Origin: Rhodobacteraceae bacterium Alg231-30
GTDB taxonomy: Bacteria; Pseudomonadota; Alphaproteobacteria; Rhodobacterales; Rhodobacteraceae
DNA length: 64,000 bases
Reading direction: 5' to 3'
Assembly (NCBI GenBank): GCA_900143615.1
Contig: FREU01000003.1
Location: 422,237-486,236, forward strand
Each line of letters starts with the position of its first letter. Positions within the stretch are counted from its first letter, which is position 1. Below, in pieces: positions 38,136 through 47,155 of this stretch. Under the pieces are notes generated by a model. That model made no database searches, was not told the DNA's origin, and saw only the letters and a list, made by a program, of their open reading frames with translations. The translations under genes and the position numbers were made by a program.

Positions 38136-38474
38136 ATGACACGTTTTGCCCCCCTCCCCGACCCGCCGTATTATGCAGTGATTTTCACCGCTCATCGAAA
38201 CGATGGGGATCACGGCTATGATGCAATGGCGGATCGTATGGTGGAGATGGCCGCCACACAGCCAGGTTACATTGGTGTCGAGAGCACTCGTGATGGCGAG
38301 GGTCTGGGCATCACCATCAGCTATTGGAAAGATGAGGCCAGCCTCATTGCGTGGAAAGATGTCTCAGAGCATCTTCTCGCGCAAAAACTTGGCAAAACAC
38401 GGTGGTATTCCCATTACACCTTGCGCGTCGCCAAAGTTGAACGCGCTTATGAGGGACCAGAAGGACGTCTCTGA
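38136..38474 (+). CDS. Antibiotic biosynthesis monooxygenase (ABM) domain protein
   Basis: 112 aa from the ATG at 38136; upstream in-frame codons overlap the promoter region. A dimeric ferredoxin-like fold is suggested by YYAVIFTAHRN, MADRMVEMAATQPGYIGVES and GITISYWKDEASLIAWKD. This sequence type is the common stand-alone ABM-like protein, without proven catalytic activity. Convergent with the AEC permease gene, 9 nt apart. Confidence 0.85.
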   Translation: MTRFAPLPDPPYYAVIFTAHRNDGDHGYDAMADRMVEMAATQPGYIGVESTRDGEGLGITISYWKDEASLIAWKDVSEHLLAQKLGKTRWYSHYTLRVAKVERAYEGPEGRL

Positions 38475-38483
38475 TCGCTGCGA

Positions 38484-39428
38484 TCAAACAACAACGAGCA
38501 ACAAAATAGCGCTGATTGAGAAAAACGACAGCAAAGTCATCACCAGCATCGCGGCGCCAGCGCTTTCCTCTTCGCCGTACTGCATTGCCAAAATTGGATA
38601 AATCGCCATTGCTGGTGTGGATGCTAACACAATCGCCGCATTGAACAGGTCTCGGTTCTGCACGCCAAATCCAACAATCTCCATCACAATCAGTGCCAAC
38701 CAAACGGCCGCAGGTAAAAGTACGAGTTTTCCCAAAACGATCCCGAACACACGCCGCCCAATCGATGAGAGCCTGATCCCGACCAACGCCCCACCAATAA
38801 CAAACAGCGAAATCGCAGCACTTGACGCGGCAAAAAGATCCACGGCGCTCACCATGAAAATCGGCAACGGAATTCCCGCGTAAGACACAATCAGACCCGC
38901 GGCCATTGCCAAAACTATTGGGCTCGTTCCCACGCGACGACAGATTGTCCAGACCAAACCCCACCCGCGTCCAGTGCTGCTCGCGCGTTCGGCCAAAATC
39001 ATAACCAAAGGTATGATGATGAGATTGTCCAAAATTACATTGTACGCAAATGCGGTGGGGGCAATCTCGGGCAAAGCCATAAGTAAAATGGGATAGCCGA
39101 AAAATCCACTGTTGGCGCAGGTCATGCCTGCGGCGTCAAATGTACTTGCGACGCGGTTTTCGCGCCAAACATAGCGCGACCAAAAATACCCTACGATCAA
39201 CACAGTGAGCGACCCAAAAAGAAAAGCCGCCATATATCCAAGATCAATGACTTCGTTGACATTACGGCGGCAAAGAGAACTGAATATCAAAGCCGGCAAA
39301 GCGATATTTACAACGTATTTCCCAAAAGTTTGGAGGCCTTCACGAGACACAATCTTTCGCTGCGCACAAAAGAAACCAACGGCAATAACGAAAAAAATCG
39401 TACCCGTAATCGACAGCACGTCGGCCAT
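38484..39428 (-). CDS. AEC family transporter (auxin efflux carrier-type permease)
   Basis: 314 aa with about ten TM helices in two five-helix halves. Family features are the N-terminal GFFCAQRKIVS region, NIALPALIFSSL, MTCANSGFFGYPILLMALPEIAP seen here as CANSGFFGYPILL, and near the end LASTPAMAIYPILAMQYG. It belongs to the BART superfamily; bacterial members move malate, malonate or similar anions. Substrate unknown. Confidence 0.9.
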   Translation of the reverse strand: MADVLSITGTIFFVIAVGFFCAQRKIVSREGLQTFGKYVVNIALPALIFSSLCRRNVNEVIDLGYMAAFLFGSLTVLIVGYFWSRYVWRENRVASTFDAAGMTCANSGFFGYPILLMALPEIAPTAFAYNVILDNLIIIPLVMILAERASSTGRGWGLVWTICRRVGTSPIVLAMAAGLIVSYAGIPLPIFMVSAVDLFAASSAAISLFVIGGALVGIRLSSIGRRVFGIVLGKLVLLPAAVWLALIVMEIVGFGVQNRDLFNAAIVLASTPAMAIYPILAMQYGEEESAGAAMLVMTLLSFFSISAILLLVVV

Positions 39429-39546
39429 GTCAGTAGTCCAATTGAATTGTGTATTTTGGGCCGGAAACTTACGACTGTATCGGGCTCGGCAGCCTTAACA
39501 GCCGCCAATTCAAGAAGTCAAATCAGCCAATAAGCAACAATTCGCC

Positions 39547-40695
39547 TTAGTCCAGCAAATGCTCATACCGTGCGTCGGTCAGCGTTTTCAAAAAGGCAAC
39601 CAAGGCATCAACCCGCTCATCATCCAATGCTGGCCCATGGGTAAGTTCCTCATTTGCCAGTGAATACATCACTTGCGGTGCGCGCCATTTTTCACCGGTC
39701 TCTGGATTGATCTGACGCACCTTGGATTTGGAATTGTATTTGTCATAAAACAGCACCACAGTGCGTAATTCTTCAAACACGCCGTTGTGCATATATGGAC
39801 CCGTCACTGCCACATTGCGCAGCGTTGGCACCTTGAACTTGCCGATCTCAGAGGCGGCTTGTACATCAGGATTGCCCCATAAACCTTTGTCTACAGACCC
39901 CAATTCAACACCGTTCACGGCACGCGCGGTGACGTTTTCCGGTGTTCCAATGTTGTGATATTGATAATTAGTGAAGGTCTCCTGAGGATCGATGGGCGAT
40001 CGTTTTAGCTGATGACAGAGCGCGCAATTGGTGAATTGCTCAGAGAAAAACAGCGTACGTCCCAGCTCTTCTAGGCGGGTCATCTCATATTCGCCTCGCA
40101 GTGCACGGTCATACTTACTGTCAAACGGCGCAAAAAATTCAGTACGCTCATACGCAGCAATCGCCTGTGTCATTGCTGCATATGTTGCGTCCGCAGTTTC
40201 AAACACATCTTCGCCAAACAACGCTGGAATCACAGCCGCATAAGTTTGGTTTTCCAGCAAACGCGCGCGCACTGCGTCGGCATCCGCCATGCCCATCTCA
40301 ATCGGGTTTAACGGTGGCCCACCGGCCTGATCTTCCAACGTAGCCGCACGCCCGTCCCAAAACATTCCGCCCGTCCAATTGCCTTCTTTGTCCTTATGAA
40401 ACTCTGGCGTGAACGCTGCATAGGCGGCACTTGGTGTATTTCGATCGCCAAGGCTTGTGCCATCATCTCCCAATGAAACCGCGGTGCCTGCATCAGTGAA
40501 CCGACCATCGGTAAATCCACGGTCTGGATCATGACAGGTGGCGCAGGCCTGAGTTCGATTGGCAGAAAGGTTCACATCAAAAAAGAGAGCTTCACCAAGG
40601 GCTTCGATGGACTGATAGGCTGGTTCGGTTTTGCCCTTTTGCGCCACAACGCCGAGCGCCATCACAGCCACAAGGGCCACTTCGCGGTATTTCAT
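39547..40695 (-). CDS. Di-haem cytochrome c peroxidase family protein
   Basis: 382 aa with a signal-like N-terminus (about 1-22). Two c-type haem sites: CATCH at 51-55 and CALCH at 224-228. The segment GPYMHNGVFEELRTVVLFYDK near the C-terminus is typical of the bacterial CCP/MauG superfamily. It reduces periplasmic H2O2 with electrons from cytochrome c. An FnrL-like box (TTGACGCAAGTCAA) lies 57 nt upstream of the ATG, in line with induction at low oxygen. CCP is more likely than MauG because no methylamine genes are near. Confidence 0.9.
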   Translation of the reverse strand: MKYREVALVAVMALGVVAQKGKTEPAYQSIEALGEALFFDVNLSANRTQACATCHDPDRGFTDGRFTDAGTAVSLGDDGTSLGDRNTPSAAYAAFTPEFHKDKEGNWTGGMFWDGRAATLEDQAGGPPLNPIEMGMADADAVRARLLENQTYAAVIPALFGEDVFETADATYAAMTQAIAAYERTEFFAPFDSKYDRALRGEYEMTRLEELGRTLFFSEQFTNCALCHQLKRSPIDPQETFTNYQYHNIGTPENVTARAVNGVELGSVDKGLWGNPDVQAASEIGKFKVPTLRNVAVTGPYMHNGVFEELRTVVLFYDKYNSKSKVRQINPETGEKWRAPQVMYSLANEELTHGPALDDERVDALVAFLKTLTDARYEHLLD

Positions 40696-40751
40696 CTGCC
40701 AAACTCCCTCCGGCTCACACGGCCTCTTACTTCGAGGATTGAGCAGAGAAT

Positions 40752-40765
40752 TTGACGCAAGTCAA
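40752..40765 (-). promoter_or_regulatory. Fnr/FnrL-type binding site upstream of the peroxidase gene
   Basis: TTGAC-GCAA-GTCAA is a perfect palindrome matching the TTGAY-N4-RTCAA consensus of FNR/FnrL in Rhodobacterales. It is centred about 63 nt before the peroxidase ATG, a usual place for an activator site. The only other neighbour, the transglycosylase gene, ends into this gap and so is not the target. Confidence 0.7.
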
Positions 40766-40822
40766 TTTCCGACAATAATTATAAGAATAATTTCAACAAC
40801 AATCTCATCCGTTGCGAAGCGA

Positions 40823-41410
40823 TCAGCTTCCCCAGATCACCTTGACATAGTTCTGGGTTTCTTTGAACGGAGGCACGCCGCCATATTTTTGCACAGCCTC
40901 GGGTCCTGCATTATACGCGGCCAACGCCAAACGCCACGATCCAAACCTTTGGTATTGTTGCTTTAAGTAGCGCGCACCGCCCTCAAGGTTTTGCTGGGGA
41001 TCCAGAGGATCAACGCGCAACCCACGCGCCGTATCAGGCATCAATTGCGCCAATCCCAACGCACCTTTGTGCGATTTGGCCGACGCATTCCAATTGCTTT
41101 CCTGATGCACCAGTTTCAAAAACAAATCGACTGGAATGCCATGCAACAAAGCCGCTTCGCGCGCCATCGCCAGATATGGTCCGCTGTAATTACCCTGATA
41201 GCTGCCGTCGCCCCATTTAGAGGGCGTATAAATCGGCTTAGGCTTCAATCGAACCGAGTTTTTATACTGCTGAGATGCGCGCCCATCCAACACTTTGGTT
41301 TGGTTGCGAAACAGCTTGGCTTGCGATTTTGAGGACAACACGCCCTGCGCGGCCACGGGCGTGGCCACAATCACGGCGCCAATCACAGCTCCAATAAGTC
41401 TTGTCGACAT
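40823..41410 (-). CDS. Lytic transglycosylase (SLT domain)
   Basis: 195 aa with a signal peptide (about 1-21, ending VAAQG). The SLT fold shows [19 protein letters not shown] (catalytic Glu in QES) with [11 protein letters not shown], then [16 protein letters not shown] and [12 protein letters not shown]. It cleaves murein between MurNAc and GlcNAc to form 1,6-anhydro ends. Stand-alone, facing away from ssb. Confidence 0.93.
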   Translation of the reverse strand: MSTRLIGAVIGAVIVATPVAAQGVLSSKSQAKLFRNQTKVLDGRASQQYKNSVRLKPKPIYTPSKWGDGSYQGNYSGPYLAMAREAALLHGIPVDLFLKLVHQESNWNASAKSHKGALGLAQLMPDTARGLRVDPLDPQQNLEGGARYLKQQYQRFGSWRLALAAYNAGPEAVQKYGGVPPFKETQNYVKVIWGS

Positions 41411-41612
41411 GGTTCGCCTGCCTCTTCAGTCTTGATCGCGTTATAGCATTTTTTACCAGTTTTGCCAGACTATGCGGCGTCTTGGGTCAAAAAACGCCGC
41501 TTCTCATTTGATCAGGGGTGGTTATCCACAAGAAACCACTTCCCATCCGGCGACTTGGGTGGTGTATGGTGTCCTGAACCAAACATGACAGAATCCGAGG
41601 GAGACAAGGCGT

Positions 41613-42125
41613 ATGGCCGGATCGGTGAACAAAGTAATTATCGTTGGCAATCTCGGCCGCGACCCCGAAGTGCGCACGTTCCAAAACGGTGGCAAAGTAT
41701 GCAATTTGCGCATCGCCACTTCGGAAACGTGGAAAGACCGCAATTCCGGCGAGCGCCGTGAAAAGACCGAATGGCACTCTGTGGCAATTTTCCAGGAAGG
41801 TCTGGTTCGTGTAGCGGAACAGTATCTGCGCAAAGGCTCCAAGGTTTATATCGAAGGCCAGCTGCAAACCCGTAAATGGCAGGATCAGTCTGGCCAGGAC
41901 CGCTATTCTACGGAAGTGGTTCTACAGGGCTTTGGCGGCACACTTGTAATGCTTGACGGTCGCTCCGGCGGTGGTGATGGCGGTGGCTTTGGCGGCGGCG
42001 GACAAGGTGGCGGCTACGACCAAGGAAGCTATGGCGGCGGATATGACCAAGGCGGCAGCCAAGGTGGCGGTAACCAAGGTGGCTCTGCGCCATCGCGCGA
42101 CATTGATGATGAGATTCCGTTTTAA
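41613..42125 (+). CDS. ssb: Single-stranded DNA-binding protein
   Basis: 170 aa. OB-fold: [42 protein letters not shown] (seen as [12 protein letters not shown]) and [16 protein letters not shown] Gly/Gln-rich linker leads to the acidic tip DIDDEIPF, which recruits partner proteins including the chi subunit. It is the last core gene before the tRNA-Leu junction. Confidence 0.98.
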   Translation: MAGSVNKVIIVGNLGRDPEVRTFQNGGKVCNLRIATSETWKDRNSGERREKTEWHSVAIFQEGLVRVAEQYLRKGSKVYIEGQLQTRKWQDQSGQDRYSTEVVLQGFGGTLVMLDGRSGGGDGGGFGGGGQGGGYDQGSYGGGYDQGGSQGGGNQGGSAPSRDIDDEIPF

Positions 42126-42155
42126 GGACATTTCTCAGGTAAAATGCGAATGTGA

Positions 42156-42188
42156 GGCGAGGAAGGCGAGAGCTTTCCTCGCCTTTTT
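42156..42188 (+). terminator. Rho-independent terminator of ssb
   Basis: GGCGAGGAA and TTCCTCGCC form a 9-bp stem followed by TTTTT, 30 nt after the ssb stop. Confidence 0.95.
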
Positions 42189-42454
42189 GGTTCTTGGGCT
42201 TGTGCCTCTTGAGTGCATGCGCCCACCACACGACATCAGAGCATAGACAACTTGGTCGAATAAGAAATCTCGCCAGTCCCTTTACGCTTCGGCAGTGTTT
42301 CCAGATTTCCGAGAGTTTTTTAAGACTTCTCGACATAAGGCAATACAAAGGAAAATAAGGCAGTCTGCTTAACAACATACAAGAGTCGCGGAACTGATGC
42401 TGAATTAAAAAAGACAAGATCTGCAGTGCGTGGTTAAAGTCTCCCCCACAAACA

Positions 42455-42482
42455 AAAACAGAGGCCCGAAGGCCTCTGTTTT
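42455..42482. terminator. Bidirectional terminator beside the tRNA-Leu fragment
   Basis: AAAACAGAGGCC-CGAA-GGCCTCTGTTTT is a perfect 12-bp inverted repeat with A/T tails at both ends. It begins 3 nt past the CCA end of the minus-strand tRNA fragment, where the original tRNA terminator would be. Its survival supports this being the host side of the integration site. Confidence 0.9.
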
Positions 42483-42485
42483 CAA

Positions 42486-42541
42486 TGGTACCCAAGGCCG
42501 GACTCGAACCGGCACGGCCGTTAAGCCGGGGGATTTTGAAT
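42486..42541 (-). tRNA. 3' half of tRNA-Leu(CAA), integration-site remnant
   Basis: On the minus strand: anticodon loop TTCAAAA (anticodon CAA), the 3' anticodon stem, a long variable arm CCGGCTTAACGG as in class II tRNAs, the T-arm GCCGG-TTCGAGT-CCGGC, and the acceptor end TTGGGTACCA with encoded CCA. The 5' half is absent: the bases before the anticodon loop do not pair with the 3' stem. It starts exactly at the anticodon loop, the usual crossover zone of tRNA-targeting integrases. It is therefore read as an att site and not a working tRNA. Confidence 0.85.
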
Positions 42542-42661
42542 TGTATCGACCTTGCACACTTTCAATGCGTTAGTGTTTTTTACTCACACCGACATATCGT
42601 GAACAAAAGAAGAAGGTGTGAGTCGGTTTAAAATGAAAAATTCAGCCGATATCAGTCTTTC

Positions 42662-42885
42662 ATGATCACCCGCGATTGGCCCTTTGATACGGGAAAAATC
42701 CAATTCGACCACTGCGGGCGCTTTGGACCGTACTCAAAAGAACGGTATCTTGATCTGGTGGGGAACACACCGAGCTGCCGCAGGCGCTGGCCAAGATAGC
42801 CACAGATTGCCCGGAGCGCGGTGAAGGATTTGACCCTATGCGGACAGACTGTAAGCCAAGGTTTCTGCAGCACTGCTGGCATTAG
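42662..42885 (+). pseudogene. Broken copy of the four-cysteine protein encoded at 49027
   Basis: About 80% or more identical by eye to the intact gene at 49027-49254 over its whole length. It opens MITRDWPFDT and shows LVG, then a one-base deletion (GTGGGGAACAC against GTGGGAGAGCAT) that leads to an early TAG. The first zinc-type Cys is replaced by Phe. In the other frame it continues ADCPERG-like to DPMRTDCKPRF and a TAG at 42883. Clearly decayed. Confidence 0.85.
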
Positions 42886-42901
42886 CTATCGCCTTGCCTG
42901 A

Positions 42902-42919
42902 TCGCATTTCGACAATTGA
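42902..42919. repeat. Copy of a flank repeat shared with 51345-51362
   Basis: TCGCATTTCGACAATTGA occurs here and at 51345-51362, in both cases shortly after a broken copy of the four-cysteine gene, and both are followed by a TGACCGCT motif. So gene remnant and 3' flank were copied together. From here to 43097 there is no gene; a TGACCGCT...AAGCGGACCT motif of the dispersed intergenic repeat type is visible. Confidence 0.75.
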
Positions 42920-43097
42920 ATGTTTAGTAGAGTGACCGCTGCCAGCCCCGAAGCGGACCTGCCGATCTCCGTCTGGAGGCCCAGATCTTCGCTGCCGCAT
43001 TCAGGACGAAAAAACGAAGAGCGGGAAGCAGACTTACCGGCGCCAAGCCAATAGACGCTTACCTATCGTTACAATTCACGCATTTTGTCAGAACAAA

Positions 43098-44639
43098 CTA
43101 TTCACTATACGCCCGACGAATAGCCTGCCCACTGCTGGCATCCAGAACGAGGTCGCCGTCCTTAACCGTGAAGCTTCCGTTCACCAGCAGGGTCTGGACA
43201 CCTTCAGCCGCCTGATTTGCATTTTCATATGTTGCGCGATCGGAAATCGTTGCAGGGTCGAACACAACAATGTCGGCATCCATACCCACTTGAATGCGGC
43301 CCTTTTTGCGCATTTGCGGTACAAAATCCTCCAGCACCTGCGCAGGCATCAGAGACATCTTGTTGATCGCAGTCGACATGGACATCAAACCGCGCTCCCG
43401 CACATAGCTGCGCAGGATCTTCGCAAATGTTCCGGCGGCGCGGGGGTGCGTAAAGACGTTGTCCGGCAGCGGCCATTCATCGCCGGTGTAGGTTTCGACC
43501 ATTCCGTGCTCGTTAAAAAAGGACCAGAAAACAGCATCCGACGCGATGTTGGTGGCAGGATGGGTGACCGAGGCATCAAGCAGCGACAAGCCGGCAGGAT
43601 CGGCCTCGTCCAAGAAGTGCCATGTGATAAAAGTGCCCGGTTCGTTGGCTTGATAGTCTGCCAATTGCTCCTCGGTCATGCGCTCGGTGCCAAGTTGAAA
43701 ATTCTGTGCGGTGGAATCCATACGATCTCGCCAGCCCTCGCCCGAGAACATTGCGGCGCCCACGACGGTATTGCCCGCGCCATAGGGATATGCCTCAACG
43801 GTGACGTTGATGCCTTTGGCCTGCGCGCGTTCCACAAGATCCAGTGTTGCGTGAATGTCGGACAAGGACGAGCTGTTGATATGGCAGATGTGCATATGTG
43901 CGCCTGTCAAAGCCGCGTTGGCGATCAATTCCTTAATGGCCTCAAACGACCCCATCGGTTCCAGATTGCTGGCGTATCTAACGTGCGTATAGGTCGCGAC
44001 ATCATGTTTGGCCGCCAGTTCGGCCAGCGCAAAATACTCTTTTTGACCATAGCCTGGCGCGTAACCCGCATTGATGCCGATGCCCAATCCACCCTCATTC
44101 AACCCCTGTTCGACCAGCGAAAGAATGCGCGCCTGCTCGTCGTTGGTCGCGATATCAAGCTTCCATTCCGTGTCGCCCTGCGCGTCCTGAAAATAGCCCG
44201 CAGTGGCAAGAGGATCCGTTTGAGAAAATGTCGCGATCCTTGCAAAGGTCCACGCCGCAGCCGCGCCGTAGTTGATCGGATTGGTGGCCTTGGCCATCTC
44301 GTCATACCAATCCCCAATCGGCAGGATACCCGATTCCAGTTCCAGAATGGTGGTGACCCCTTGCATGGCTTGCATCCGCATGTCCGGCAAAGCCATGCCA
44401 TGAGCGTGAAGGTCGATGAACCCGGGTGCAACCACATGCCCCGTTGCGTCGATGACGATGTCTCCCTCCAGCTCGAACTCGCTTACGGCCGTGATCTGCG
44501 CGCCATTGATTGCTACGTGCCGTATCGCGTCGAGACCGGTTTCCGGGTCAATCACACGGCCGTTCTGGATGACGATGTCATTGGCAAATGCCGGAAGTGC
44601 ACAAACAAGAACGGCGGGGAGAGTCAGAAAATGTCGCAT
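43098..44639 (-). CDS. Secreted amidohydrolase, D-aminoacylase-like
   Basis: 513 aa from the ATG at 44639 (GGAG 8 nt upstream; the frame extends to 44708 without support). Signal peptide MRHFLTLPAVLVCALPAFA. Metal-dependent hydrolase with APGFIDLHAHG (H-x-H), a TYTHVRYAS strand, HMHICHINSSS and a C-terminal DADIVVFDPATI strand. Related enzymes deacylate N-acyl-D-amino acids. The secretion signal and the location in a cargo zone are notable; a second secreted amidohydrolase follows two genes on. Confidence 0.88.
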   Translation of the reverse strand: MRHFLTLPAVLVCALPAFANDIVIQNGRVIDPETGLDAIRHVAINGAQITAVSEFELEGDIVIDATGHVVAPGFIDLHAHGMALPDMRMQAMQGVTTILELESGILPIGDWYDEMAKATNPINYGAAAAWTFARIATFSQTDPLATAGYFQDAQGDTEWKLDIATNDEQARILSLVEQGLNEGGLGIGINAGYAPGYGQKEYFALAELAAKHDVATYTHVRYASNLEPMGSFEAIKELIANAALTGAHMHICHINSSSLSDIHATLDLVERAQAKGINVTVEAYPYGAGNTVVGAAMFSGEGWRDRMDSTAQNFQLGTERMTEEQLADYQANEPGTFITWHFLDEADPAGLSLLDASVTHPATNIASDAVFWSFFNEHGMVETYTGDEWPLPDNVFTHPRAAGTFAKILRSYVRERGLMSMSTAINKMSLMPAQVLEDFVPQMRKKGRIQVGMDADIVVFDPATISDRATYENANQAAEGVQTLLVNGSFTVKDGDLVLDASSGQAIRRAYSE

Positions 44640-44739
44640 GACGCAGCTCCACATAAAGATGATTTTTGAGTATATATTTGATCGTAGGTAAAATTTGTTT
44701 TGCGGCAAGCGTTCTGTGCAAAATTAAACAAAAATTTGA

Positions 44740-45132
44740 ATGGCAATCGCACCGCTACATGGCGTGCATGACCGCATAGAAAGGCAATGGATGGTTTCAT
44801 TTTATTTGACGGTTTTCCGGCTGGTGAAGGCAATTGCCAGGTCATGGCAGCATCCTACGTTTAGGGCAGGACTGCTACTGGCCGTTGCTCTGCTGCTTTC
44901 CGGAACCTTGTTTTATCGGAGCGTTGAGGGGTGGAGTTGGGTGGACGCGCTCTATTTCAGCGCAACCACAATTTCGACGGTTGGTCTGAGCGACCTCTCT
45001 CCGAAAACCGATCTGGGGAAGATCTTCACCGTTTTATATATATTCGTGGGCGTTGGAGTGTTTGTGGCGCTGTTTGCGCAATTTGCGCGCGCGTTGGTTA
45101 GAATCCAAGATGATCAGGACAGCGAAGATTGA
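44740..45132 (+). CDS. Two-TM ion channel with altered selectivity filter
   Basis: 130 aa (an ATG at 44791 is an alternative start). TM about 43-60, pore helix about 66-79 (WVDALYFSATTIST), filter TVGLSD at 80-85, TM about 94-115 and a short acidic tail. The fold matches the Ion_trans_2 family of K+ channels, but the usual GYGD is GLSD. No RCK or other sensing domain is attached. It is divergent from the amidohydrolase at 43098 and convergent with the next. Confidence 0.82.
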   Translation: MAIAPLHGVHDRIERQWMVSFYLTVFRLVKAIARSWQHPTFRAGLLLAVALLLSGTLFYRSVEGWSWVDALYFSATTISTVGLSDLSPKTDLGKIFTVLYIFVGVGVFVALFAQFARALVRIQDDQDSED

Positions 45133-45205
45133 AGAGCAGCCAGCCGACTTTTGGTCAGGTACGTTGAGGGATGCAAGGCACGCGCCTTGCATCCCTCAAG
45201 CTCAA

Positions 45206-46543
45206 TCAGTCCAACGTGTTTTTATATACGACGCCATTTTTCATAACCAAGTCGATATTGTCAGTCTCCATCAGGATCCGAATGTCTTGGGTTGGGTCTC
45301 CGTCCACAAGAATAATATCGGCGTAAGCTCCTGAAGCAATGACGCCCAACGCGCCGTCTGGATAGGGGTTTTTCAAGCCGGACAAAGCCAAGACCGCCCC
45401 ATTGTTGGCCGAAATCTGGATCAGCTGTTCGGTGGGTGTAAAGAACATGTCGCGGAACGCAAATTCTTGCCGGAACTGCGCAAAAATGCTGGCACCGCCA
45501 AAGACGTCGGTGCCCCAAAGCATTTTTAGGTTATGTTTTTTGGCAAGCTCAAACGCCGTGCGCGCACCTTCTGACACCAAGGCCAGTTTGCCTTGTTGTA
45601 TCGGGGCCTGAAACTGCGGATTTCCAGAAACATCTTGCAGCGGAAGATAGGCTTGCGGGCTGTAGAAAACGTCCAGCTCAGCCATGCGTATCACGGTGTC
45701 TTCCTCAAGCACCAAGCCATGTTCAATTGATTTCACGCCTGCGTCCAGTGACGCCCAGACACTGTTGTTAAGCTGCGCATGCGTGGCAACATAGGTGCCA
45801 TACCGTTCCGCCTCCTCCACGGCGGCCTTCATTTCACCCGGTGTGTATTGCGCCGCTTGTAGCGGATCTGTGAAGCTGGTCACACCGCCGCCCGCGTGAA
45901 TTTTGATATGGGATGCACCGCGAAACAGCATTTCACGCACGGCCGCGCGGACATCATCTACCCCGTCAGCGATGAGCGTATGCCGCTGGCGGTTTGCGTT
46001 GCCTGAAAACTCCGGACCGTCAAAGCGTGGGTGGCCATCAGTGGGCATACGGAAATCGCCATGACCCGAGGTTTGCCCAATACTTGCCCCACCACAGTAA
46101 ATGCGTGGCCCCATAGTGACACCGGCATCAATCGCTTTTTTGATCCCGAAACAATTGCCCCCCATGTCGCGCACGGTGGTAAATCCGGCTTCGAAATAGG
46201 CCTGCGCACGTGCTGCCGCGCGCGCGCCTTGCTCAAATGCGTCCTGTGTCAGCAACATGGTTGCGGGCTCTGATGCGAGCATGACATGTCCATGCCCCTC
46301 GATCATGCCGGGCATCAACGTGCGCCCTCCGCCGTCGATTACTTCCGCACCGTCAACGGCAATGGGAGTCTCTGAGACTTCAGAGACCATATTGCCGCGC
46401 ACCAGAACCTCTCCGCCCTCGATGATTTGGCCGCTTGAACTGGCAAAAACATTGACGTTGGTAAACAGAATAGGCGCATCGGTGTCTTGCGCACTGGCGG
46501 CTGTGCACAGCAATGCTGTCGCGGCAAACAAAAACGCTTTCAT
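45206..46543 (-). CDS. Secreted amidohydrolase family protein (imidazolonepropionase/prolidase-like)
   Basis: 445 aa with signal peptide MKAFLFAATALLCTAASAQ. Amidohydrolase motifs: MPGMIEGHGHVMLAS (H-x-H), ATHAQLNNSVWASLDAGVKSIEHG split as THAQLNNS and IEHG, and the late GTDVFGGASIF with the metal Asp. Relatives cleave Xaa-Pro or carboxyl-terminal dipeptides, or imide rings; the substrate is open. A conserved Lys is absent from the region where some subgroups carry a carboxylated lysine. Confidence 0.87.
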   Translation of the reverse strand: MKAFLFAATALLCTAASAQDTDAPILFTNVNVFASSSGQIIEGGEVLVRGNMVSEVSETPIAVDGAEVIDGGGRTLMPGMIEGHGHVMLASEPATMLLTQDAFEQGARAAARAQAYFEAGFTTVRDMGGNCFGIKKAIDAGVTMGPRIYCGGASIGQTSGHGDFRMPTDGHPRFDGPEFSGNANRQRHTLIADGVDDVRAAVREMLFRGASHIKIHAGGGVTSFTDPLQAAQYTPGEMKAAVEEAERYGTYVATHAQLNNSVWASLDAGVKSIEHGLVLEEDTVIRMAELDVFYSPQAYLPLQDVSGNPQFQAPIQQGKLALVSEGARTAFELAKKHNLKMLWGTDVFGGASIFAQFRQEFAFRDMFFTPTEQLIQISANNGAVLALSGLKNPYPDGALGVIASGAYADIILVDGDPTQDIRILMETDNIDLVMKNGVVYKNTLD

Positions 46544-47155
46544 AGTACCCCCTAAAAATCTGAACTCCTCAACCGTATCGGAAATGTGCCTATTTGATAA
46601 ATCTATTTGGTAGACAGATTACTTAGTAAGCACGCTGCGCCGAAAACTTGCCTGCCGACCATAAGCTTTTTTGCCTGAATCAAGAGGGCCACCCGTATGT
46701 GGCCGCTTTAAGCGGAGTGAAATGCAGGTCGCCATTTGTCGCACGAAAGACCGCTCCGGTCTCATCGCTGCTGGTGTCCAGTTTTTAAGTACAAGACTTT
46801 GCAAAGCCCGCTTCCTGCGCATAGCTGCCATTTCTGAAAATCACGTCTAATGACGGCTCGCAGCCCAAAGCGGACCCACAGACCTTTGGCGCGACACGGC
46901 GATAGCTGACCTCCGCCGCGCGGGTCACGAACTGGGAAACTGCGGACGAAACGGACATCTGTCCGCATTAGTCCAAAGAGTGCTTGCCGATTGTAGTGTT
47001 GAAAAAAACTGTGGTTTTAGGGACCTTACTATGACGTGACGAATAGCCATTTTGATCCCAATTGTTCTAGTACTGGATAGATCAAGACCCAAGAAGTGGC
47101 CACACACTTTGCCAATCGTCCTTTCGTGGCAGAACAATTATGCGGAAAGTAGTCT
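46544..47155. other. Gene-free stretch with intergenic repeats
   Basis: No credible coding frame on either strand. It contains the 25-nt dispersed repeat at 46808-46832, an AAAGCGGACC motif near 46878, and an inverted CGGACATCTGTCCG near 46950. These look like the remains of small repeated elements. The promoter of the membrane protein gene at 47156 should be at its right end. Confidence 0.6.
46808..46832. repeat. Dispersed 25-nt repeat, copy 1
   Basis: CCGCTTCCTGCGCATAGC-T-GCCATT; the same sequence with one difference (C for T) is at 48268-48292. The two copies flank the membrane protein gene at 47156 in direct orientation. Partial relatives (TGACCGCT..., ...AAAGCGGACC) occur near 42930 and 51376. 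Confidence 0.8.

Noticed and set aside
42486-42541. A working tRNA-Leu
   Set aside because: The 5' half (acceptor, D-arm, 5' anticodon stem) is missing, so it cannot fold as a tRNA.
43290-44669. 459-codon open frame antisense to the amidohydrolase
   Set aside because: Mirror frame of a GC-rich real gene; composition rich in Arg/His/Asp with no domain; the other strand has signal peptide and metal motifs.
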